NCBI GenBank assembly: GCA_009926905.1
Contig: RFNX01000249.1
Span: 1 to 10,982, forward strand
Direction of reading: 5' to 3'
Source: Flavobacteriales bacterium
GTDB lineage: Bacteria; Bacteroidota; Bacteroidia; Flavobacteriales_D; Crocinitomicaceae
Length of the DNA stretch: 10,982 nt
This document shows positions 6,727-10,982 of the stretch, in pieces. The notes beneath the pieces were generated by a model that saw nothing but the letters and a program-made list of their open reading frames with translations, did not search any database and had not been told where the DNA came from. Both the position numbers and the translations under genes were made by a program. Positions within the stretch are counted from its first letter, which is position 1. Each line of letters opens with the position of its first letter.

Positions 6727-7998
6727 TTACAACAACATCGAAACTGGATTTTCCATGTATTGCTTAAATGTTTGTAAAAATGCAGCACCTGTAGCTCCGT
6801 CAACAACTCGATGGTCGCAAGAAAGCGTTACTTTCATAACATTTCCAGGAACGATTTGTCCATTTTTCACTACTGGAACTTCTTTAATTCCTCCAATTGC
6901 TAAAATACAACTGTCAGGTGGGTTCACAATTGCAGTAAACGATTCAATGCCAAACATTCCAAGGTTTGAAATTGTAAATGTATTTCCTTCCCAATCACTT
7001 GGTTGTAATTTTTTATCTTTTGCTTTTTTAGCATATTCTCTAACTTCAGCAGAGATTTGCAACAAACCTTTTGTATCTGCAAAGCGAACAACTGGAACTA
7101 ACAAACCGTCTTCTACAGCCACAGCAACGCCTACGTGAACATGTTGATTTCTTCGGATAAAATCTCCCATCCAAGAACTGTTCACATTTGGATTTTGTTT
7201 CAAAGCATGTGCTACAGCTTTAATAACCATGTCGTTGAATGAAACCTTAACACCTTCAATTGCATTTAAAGCTTTTCTTGAAGCCATCGCATTTTCCATA
7301 TTGATGTCTAACGTCAAATAGAAGTGTGGAGCAGTAAATTTACTTTCAGCTAAGCGACGCGCTATCGTTTTACGCATTTGACTAACTGGTTCGTCTGTAA
7401 ATGATTCAACACCTGCAACACTTGATGAAGCAACAGGTTGACGTTCAGCTGGTGTGTAAGGAGTGTAATGATCCACATCGCGTTTCACAATGCGTCCGCC
7501 TTCACCAGTTCCGCCAACAGCATTGATATCAATTCCTTTTTCTTCTGCTAATTTCTTAGCTAAAGGCGATGCGAAAATTCTTCCGTTCGAATTGTTTGCA
7601 ATTGGTGTTGATTTTGGAGCTTCTGCTTTTGGTGCAGGTGCTGCAGCAACTGGTGCGGGATTTGGTACTGCAACAACTTTTGGAGCTCCTTCCTTTTTCT
7701 CTTCCACAATTGGAGCAGCAGTAGTTCCAGCGCCTGCTATAATTGTAGAAATATCTTCACCAGTTTGACCAATAATTGCCAAAATAGAATTTACTGGTGC
7801 TGATTTTCCAGTTTCAACTCCGATGTATAACAAAACGCCATCAAAGAAAGATTCAAACTCCATTGTTGCTTTATCTGTTTCGATTTCAGCAAGAATTTCT
7901 CCTTCTTTGACAGTGTCACCCACTTTTTTATTCCAACCAGCAACAACACCTTCTAACATGGTATCGCTCAATTTTGGCATATAAACTATTTCAGCCAT
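6727..7998 (-). CDS. pdhC: Pyruvate dehydrogenase complex E2, dihydrolipoamide acetyltransferase
   Basis: The 423-residue protein (also called aceF in other nomenclature) transfers the acetyl group from E1-bound acyl-lipoyl to coenzyme A and forms the core of the PDH complex. Domains in order are one lipoyl domain (about 1-78) with the lipoylated Lys43 in IETDKATMEF, an Ala/Pro/Lys-rich flexible linker (about 90-135), a peripheral-subunit-binding domain (about 139-176, FASPLAKKLAEEKGI and GGTGEGGRIVKRDV), a second short linker, and the catalytic acyltransferase domain (about 200-423). The active site is SCDHRVVDGA, with His396 and Asp400. N-terminal MPKLSDTMLEG is typical of PDH-type rather than oxoglutarate-type E2. 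Relatives with two lipoyl domains are longer, and this one has a single domain. It lies 15 bases downstream of pdhA on the same strand, so the two are co-transcribed and end at the terminator near 6690. The E3 gene and E1 beta gene are not in the window. Confidence 0.95.
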   Translation of the reverse strand: MAEIVYMPKLSDTMLEGVVAGWNKKVGDTVKEGEILAEIETDKATMEFESFFDGVLLYIGVETGKSAPVNSILAIIGQTGEDISTIIAGAGTTAAPIVEEKKEGAPKVVAVPNPAPVAAAPAPKAEAPKSTPIANNSNGRIFASPLAKKLAEEKGIDINAVGGTGEGGRIVKRDVDHYTPYTPAERQPVASSSVAGVESFTDEPVSQMRKTIARRLAESKFTAPHFYLTLDINMENAMASRKALNAIEGVKVSFNDMVIKAVAHALKQNPNVNSSWMGDFIRRNQHVHVGVAVAVEDGLLVPVVRFADTKGLLQISAEVREYAKKAKDKKLQPSDWEGNTFTISNLGMFGIESFTAIVNPPDSCILAIGGIKEVPVVKNGQIVPGNVMKVTLSCDHRVVDGATGAAFLQTFKQYMENPVSMLL

Positions 7999-8013
7999 AA
8001 TGTTATTTCTTTT

Positions 8014-9063
8014 TTAGTATTCTTTAATATAAGGATAATCAGTTTGAACATAAACGTCTTCGTATAATTCGTGTGCTTCAGGGTAAGGCGAGTTTTCAGC
8101 AAATTCAACTGATTCATCCACTTCTTTTTTCACCCAAACACTGATGTCTTCTATCTCTTTTTCAGACAACCATTTGTTTTCTTTAATCACATTTAAACAA
8201 TGTTCGATTGGGTCTTGTTCCATCCATTCGCTCACTTCTTCCTTCGTACGGTATTTTTGTGGATCAGACATCGAATGTCCTTTGTAGCGATATGTTCTAA
8301 TATCCAATAACGTTGGACCATCGCCTCTTCTACCTCTTTCTGCAGCTTCTGCAATGGCATCGTGAACATCTTCAGGGCGCATTCCATTTACAATTTTGGA
8401 TGGCATTTCATAAGAAAGACCAATTTTGGATAAATCTGTAACGTTTGTTGTGCGTTCAACAGAAGTTCCCATTGCATAATTGTTATTTTCAATAATGAAT
8501 ATTACGGGTAATTTCCACATCATCGCCATGTTAAAGGTTTCGTGCAAAGCTCCTTGACGAACAGCTCCGTCTCCCATTGAAACAACAGCAATATTCTCTG
8601 TTCCAAGATATTTTTCAGCAAATGCCACACCAGCACCCATTGCGATTTGAGCGCCAACAATTCCGTGTCCCCCCATAAAATTTTTCTCTTTGTCGAAGAA
8701 GTGCATCGAACCACCTTTTCCTTTGGAACATCCCGTTTTACGGCCATATAATTCAGCCATTAAAACACGTGGGTCCGTCCCTAAAGCAATTGGATGTCCA
8801 TGGTCGCGATAAGCAGTCATGTGTTTATCTGTAGGTCGGCACGCACTAGCAGTTCCAGCTACGATCGCTTCTTGACCGATATATAAATGGCAGAATCCAC
8901 CAAATTTTTGTTGAATGTATAATTGACCTGTTTTTTCCTCGAATTTTCGAATCAAAAGCATGTCTTTGTACCATTTTACGTAAACTTCTTTTGGAAATTT
9001 AGGTGTATTTGAACCAGCAGATTTGCCCGTTTTTTTAGATGCAGCAGCTGTTTTTGTTGCCAT
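8014..9063 (-). CDS. pdhA: Pyruvate dehydrogenase E1 component, alpha subunit
   Basis: The 349-residue protein is the ThDP-binding alpha half of the heterotetrameric pyruvate dehydrogenase E1, which decarboxylates pyruvate and acetylates the E2 lipoyl group. Visible marks are FCHLYIGQEA (57-66), TAYRDHGH (83-90), GKGGSMHFF (115-123) and GHGIVGAQI (132-140). The ThDP motif GDGAVRQGALHE starts at 164 and closes at about N193-N195. The loop YRYKGHSMSDPQKYR at 258-272 has Ser264 at the place of mammalian phosphorylation site 1. The N-terminus is a Lys/Ala/Ser-rich extension (MATKTAAASKKTGKS). I chose the ATG at 9061-9063. An upstream in-frame TTG (9085-9087) lies inside the -7 promoter box and so cannot be on the transcript. 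The E2 gene follows after 15 bases. No E1 beta gene is adjacent, which in my recollection is usual in flavobacteria, where pdhB sits elsewhere. Confidence 0.95.
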   Translation of the reverse strand: MATKTAAASKKTGKSAGSNTPKFPKEVYVKWYKDMLLIRKFEEKTGQLYIQQKFGGFCHLYIGQEAIVAGTASACRPTDKHMTAYRDHGHPIALGTDPRVLMAELYGRKTGCSKGKGGSMHFFDKEKNFMGGHGIVGAQIAMGAGVAFAEKYLGTENIAVVSMGDGAVRQGALHETFNMAMMWKLPVIFIIENNNYAMGTSVERTTNVTDLSKIGLSYEMPSKIVNGMRPEDVHDAIAEAAERGRRGDGPTLLDIRTYRYKGHSMSDPQKYRTKEEVSEWMEQDPIEHCLNVIKENKWLSEKEIEDISVWVKKEVDESVEFAENSPYPEAHELYEDVYVQTDYPYIKEY

Positions 9064-9084
9064 AATAATTTCTTTTTCTGTTGA

Positions 9085-9092
9085 CAAATATA
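9085..9092 (-). promoter_or_regulatory. Bacteroidota -7 promoter box for the pdhA-E2 operon
   Basis: On the minus strand the bases are TATATTTG, a full match to TAnnTTTG. Transcription would start near 9080, leaving a leader of about 17 bases before the pdhA ATG. This spacing resembles the other two strong boxes here. The -33 region shows no clear TTTG. Confidence 0.7.
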
Positions 9093-9141
9093 AGAATCAA
9101 TTTGAATAAAATACCATAATGTCATTTTAACACTAAGTCTT

Positions 9142-9969
9142 TTATTTTGTTCTATCTAAATCTACTTTTAGGATTGATTTAATTTCAGATATTGGAATTT
9201 CAACATAAATGATGCCCATTGCATAAGGTCCAATTTCGTATTGATTGTATATAAAAATAAGCTTTCCTTTCTCGAAATAGAAATTATCATTGAGTTCAAA
9301 TCCTTTTGTAAACCAAAAACCTGCTTCTTCTAAATTGTCAGTTGCAGAAAGCTGATTCGACTGTCGGAAATATTTATCAGCAATTTTATTTAATTTCTTT
9401 GTGTCAGTTACCAAATCTTTCACTCTTAGTTGCTCGCCAGTTTCTTTACTGAATAAATAATAACCTTCATATGAGTTTCCGTGTGCTCCCCCCGTATAAG
9501 AATAGCTACCATTAAATACTTGAACAAAAGCTTTGTAGCTTTCGTCAATTGAACAGGAGTCAAAATAAGTCCAAGGATAATCTGTATCTGAGTATTTATC
9601 AAAATCACGTTTGAAATCCTTTAAAATACTAAGAAAATGTTTGTGACTAAGTTTTGTTTCTTTTGCTTTTTCTTCAGGTTCTTCTTGTTCAATTGTTATG
9701 CTTTCTCCCAATAATTTATTGACATTTTCTTCATAAAGCAAGCTTTTGTCAGTCAATTCATAGTAGGAATAACAGATTTTCGAATCTTCTTCATTTTCTC
9801 CAACTCCCAATGTAACTGAAGCAACTCCTGTTTTAATTTTAGGAATGTATTCTTCTTCGTGAGTTTCTTCGGGTTTCGCTTTATCTGATTTATTCGACTT
9901 TTTGGCACCGTTTGAACAAGCGTAAAAAGCAAAAACAACGATTGCGATTAACCAACTTTTATTTCTCAT
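9142..9969 (-). CDS. Lipoprotein with a DUF3298-type (RsiV/PdaC-like) C-terminal domain
   Basis: The 275-residue protein starts with a lipoprotein-type signal (MRNKSWLIAIVVFAFYAC, Cys at 18, a slightly unusual box ending FYAC). A Lys/Glu-rich spacer of about 30 residues follows. The central part (about 45-155) resembles the DUF4163-like N-terminal half of this family. The hallmark TGGAHGNSYEGYY lies at about 159-171, where the family motif TGGAHG is exact, followed by LVTDTKKLNKIADKYFR and the end FELNDNFYFEKGKLIFIYN...EIGPYAMG...VEIPISEIKSIL. Family members include the anti-sigma factor RsiV and a peptidoglycan deacetylase's accessory domain. The binding role here is unknown. I chose the ATG at 9967-9969 over a TTG at 9973-9975. 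Either start overlaps the 3' end of lgt, so the gene is probably translated by coupling with lgt, whose product would lipidate it. Confidence 0.85.
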   Translation of the reverse strand: MRNKSWLIAIVVFAFYACSNGAKKSNKSDKAKPEETHEEEYIPKIKTGVASVTLGVGENEEDSKICYSYYELTDKSLLYEENVNKLLGESITIEQEEPEEKAKETKLSHKHFLSILKDFKRDFDKYSDTDYPWTYFDSCSIDESYKAFVQVFNGSYSYTGGAHGNSYEGYYLFSKETGEQLRVKDLVTDTKKLNKIADKYFRQSNQLSATDNLEEAGFWFTKGFELNDNFYFEKGKLIFIYNQYEIGPYAMGIIYVEIPISEIKSILKVDLDRTK

Positions 9970-10822
9970 CAGCAAGTGTTTTTGTTTTCAAGGATTTAGC
10001 GATTAAGTAAATTCCGGCAAGTACAAAAGGAATACTCAACATTTGTCCAGTATTGATAAAGTAAACAGAATCACGTGCAGTTTGGCCGAGTTTTATAAAT
10101 TCGATAATGAATCTAAAACCAAAAATGAATATCAAAAACCATCCAAAAATAAACCCAGATTTTTTCCAATAGTCTTTTTTCCAATAGAGGAATAATAAAA
10201 TCAAAAAGGAAATAAAATAACAAATTGCTTCGTATAATTGCGCTGGATGTCTTACTGGAATTGATTCCCAGGTTCCGTTATAAGAAGCAAAATCGTGGTG
10301 TAAAAATCGGAAACCCCAAGGAACGGTTGTTACATCGCCCACCATTTCGTGATTTACTAGATTTCCCAAACGAATAAAAGTTCCACCAATTGCAATCGGT
10401 GCAGAAATTCGGTCGAGAATCCAAAGAAAAGGTTTATGAACCACTTTTTTAGAAAAAAGATACAACGAAATCAAAATGACAATTGCCGCTCCGTGACTCG
10501 CAAGTCCACCTTCCCAAACTTTGATAATGTCACCTGGATGAGAAAAATAGCCACGTTCGATGATTCGTCCATCTTCGATGACGTCGTAGTATGGACCATA
10601 AAAGAAAACATGACCTAAACGTGCTCCAACGATAATAGCCAAAACCATGTACATCACTAATTTATCTAAAGATTCGTTGGGGATATTTTCTTTTGCGAAC
10701 ATGCGTTTAATCACAAAATAACCAATGATTAAACCTGAAACGAAAAGAAGTCCGTAAAGATTTGGAGTACGATAGCCGTCAATTATTTCTGAATCAACTG
10801 CCCAATTAATTGCTAATATCAC
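9959..10822 (-). CDS. lgt: Prolipoprotein diacylglyceryl transferase
   Basis: This inner-membrane enzyme attaches diacylglycerol from phosphatidylglycerol to the lipobox Cys of prolipoproteins, the first step of lipoprotein maturation. About seven membrane helices are visible. Family marks, numbered from the upstream TTG (subtract 7 for the GTG start), are YGLLF (30-34), GARLGHVFFYGPYY (73-86), EGGLASHGA with His117 (111-119), the Lgt signature IRLGNLVNHEMVG (157-169) with Arg158, RHPAQLYEA (198-206) and RFIIEF (244-249), which holds the C-terminal conserved Arg. The start is not an ATG. An in-frame stop precedes a TTG at 10841-10843, which abuts the -7 box, so a GTG at 10820-10822 giving 287 residues is preferred and also fits the usual short N-terminus before INW..D.EI. 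If the TTG is used the gene extends to 10843. The 3' end overlaps the following lipoprotein gene by 11 bases. Confidence 0.93.
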   Translation of the reverse strand: MILAINWAVDSEIIDGYRTPNLYGLLFVSGLIIGYFVIKRMFAKENIPNESLDKLVMYMVLAIIVGARLGHVFFYGPYYDVIEDGRIIERGYFSHPGDIIKVWEGGLASHGAAIVILISLYLFSKKVVHKPFLWILDRISAPIAIGGTFIRLGNLVNHEMVGDVTTVPWGFRFLHHDFASYNGTWESIPVRHPAQLYEAICYFISFLILLFLYWKKDYWKKSGFIFGWFLIFIFGFRFIIEFIKLGQTARDSVYFINTGQMLSIPFVLAGIYLIAKSLKTKTLADEK

Positions 10823-10844
10823 TTGCTTGAAATTGAAATTCAAT

Positions 10845-10852
10845 CAAAGATA
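10845..10852 (-). promoter_or_regulatory. Bacteroidota -7 promoter box for lgt
   Basis: On the minus strand the bases are TATCTTTG, a full match to TAnnTTTG. The expected transcription start is about 10840, just past the TTG at 10841-10843 and about 18 bases before the GTG at 10822. It therefore helps decide the lgt start and would drive lgt and the overlapping lipoprotein gene. Confidence 0.65.
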
Positions 10853-10982
10853 TAGGTTTTTCGGAAATAGGGGATTGGTATTTGAAGTTGATTGTGAATT
10901 GTGAAGTTAATTTTTGAAAAATGTCTCTCAATTAATTTACAGATTGCTTCAATCAGTGTAGAGAATCAGAGTGAGAATGGAG

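Noticed and set aside
6611..7138. 175-residue plus-strand reading frame
   Set aside because: It is antisense to the E2 gene over most of its length and runs through the E2 terminator; no domain is recognisable.
7490..7768. 92-residue plus-strand reading frame rich in Ala and Gly
   Set aside because: It is the antisense shadow of the Ala/Pro-rich linker of E2.
9085..9087. TTG as the start of pdhA, adding eight residues
   Set aside because: It lies within the TATATTTG promoter box, and a good ATG follows at 9061-9063 before the typical Lys/Ala-rich N-terminus.
10853..10982. Possible gene start at the right edge (ATG at 10977) and a loose direct repeat TGAAGTT at 10883 and 10902
   Set aside because: Only six bases follow the ATG, and the repeat matches over about 11 bases only, so nothing can be supported.

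Overview
The window looks like chromosomal DNA from a Bacteroidota bacterium, most likely a flavobacterium-type lineage. The DNA is AT-rich. Several genes have the Bacteroidota -7 promoter box TAnnTTTG a short distance upstream. Start codons lack clear Shine-Dalgarno sequences. The protein families (a fused E1 alpha/beta ketoacid dehydrogenase, a large surface protein ending in an EWFLRRWLGGY-type tail, a pdhA-E2 pair without E1 beta) are typical of that phylum. I see no phage, transposon, CRISPR, tRNA or rRNA.

Layout. Positions 1-1244 (+) hold the 3' part of a large conserved Bacteroidota membrane-anchored protein whose start lies outside the window. A 394-base gene-free stretch follows and ends in a good promoter. 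Next come a small lipoprotein of unknown function (1639-2190, +) and, 32 bases later, a fused 2-oxoacid dehydrogenase E1 alpha/beta subunit (2223-4223, +). Between that gene and the next lies the most unusual piece of the window: a GC-rich, non-coding 19-base tandem repeat (4239-4333), flanked by two hairpins whose 11-base loops are exact reverse complements. An LtaS-type membrane phosphotransferase/sulfatase-fold protein follows (4403-6229, +). It converges, 7 bases apart, on a small haem c lipoprotein (6237-6581, -).

The right half is all on the minus strand. Read in transcription order it is lgt (prolipoprotein diacylglyceryl transferase), a DUF3298-type lipoprotein overlapping the lgt 3' end, then, behind its own promoter, pyruvate dehydrogenase E1 alpha (pdhA) and the E2 acetyltransferase, closed by a convincing rho-independent terminator at 6670-6707.

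Functionally the window combines central carbon metabolism (two separate 2-oxoacid dehydrogenase loci, both incomplete here because no E3 and no separate E1 beta are present) with envelope biogenesis (Lgt, three lipoproteins, an LtaS-like enzyme, one surface protein). I see no clearly new multi-gene defence or mobile system. The best candidates for new observations are the repeat/hairpin locus at 4227-4375 and the non-ATG, promoter-limited start of lgt.
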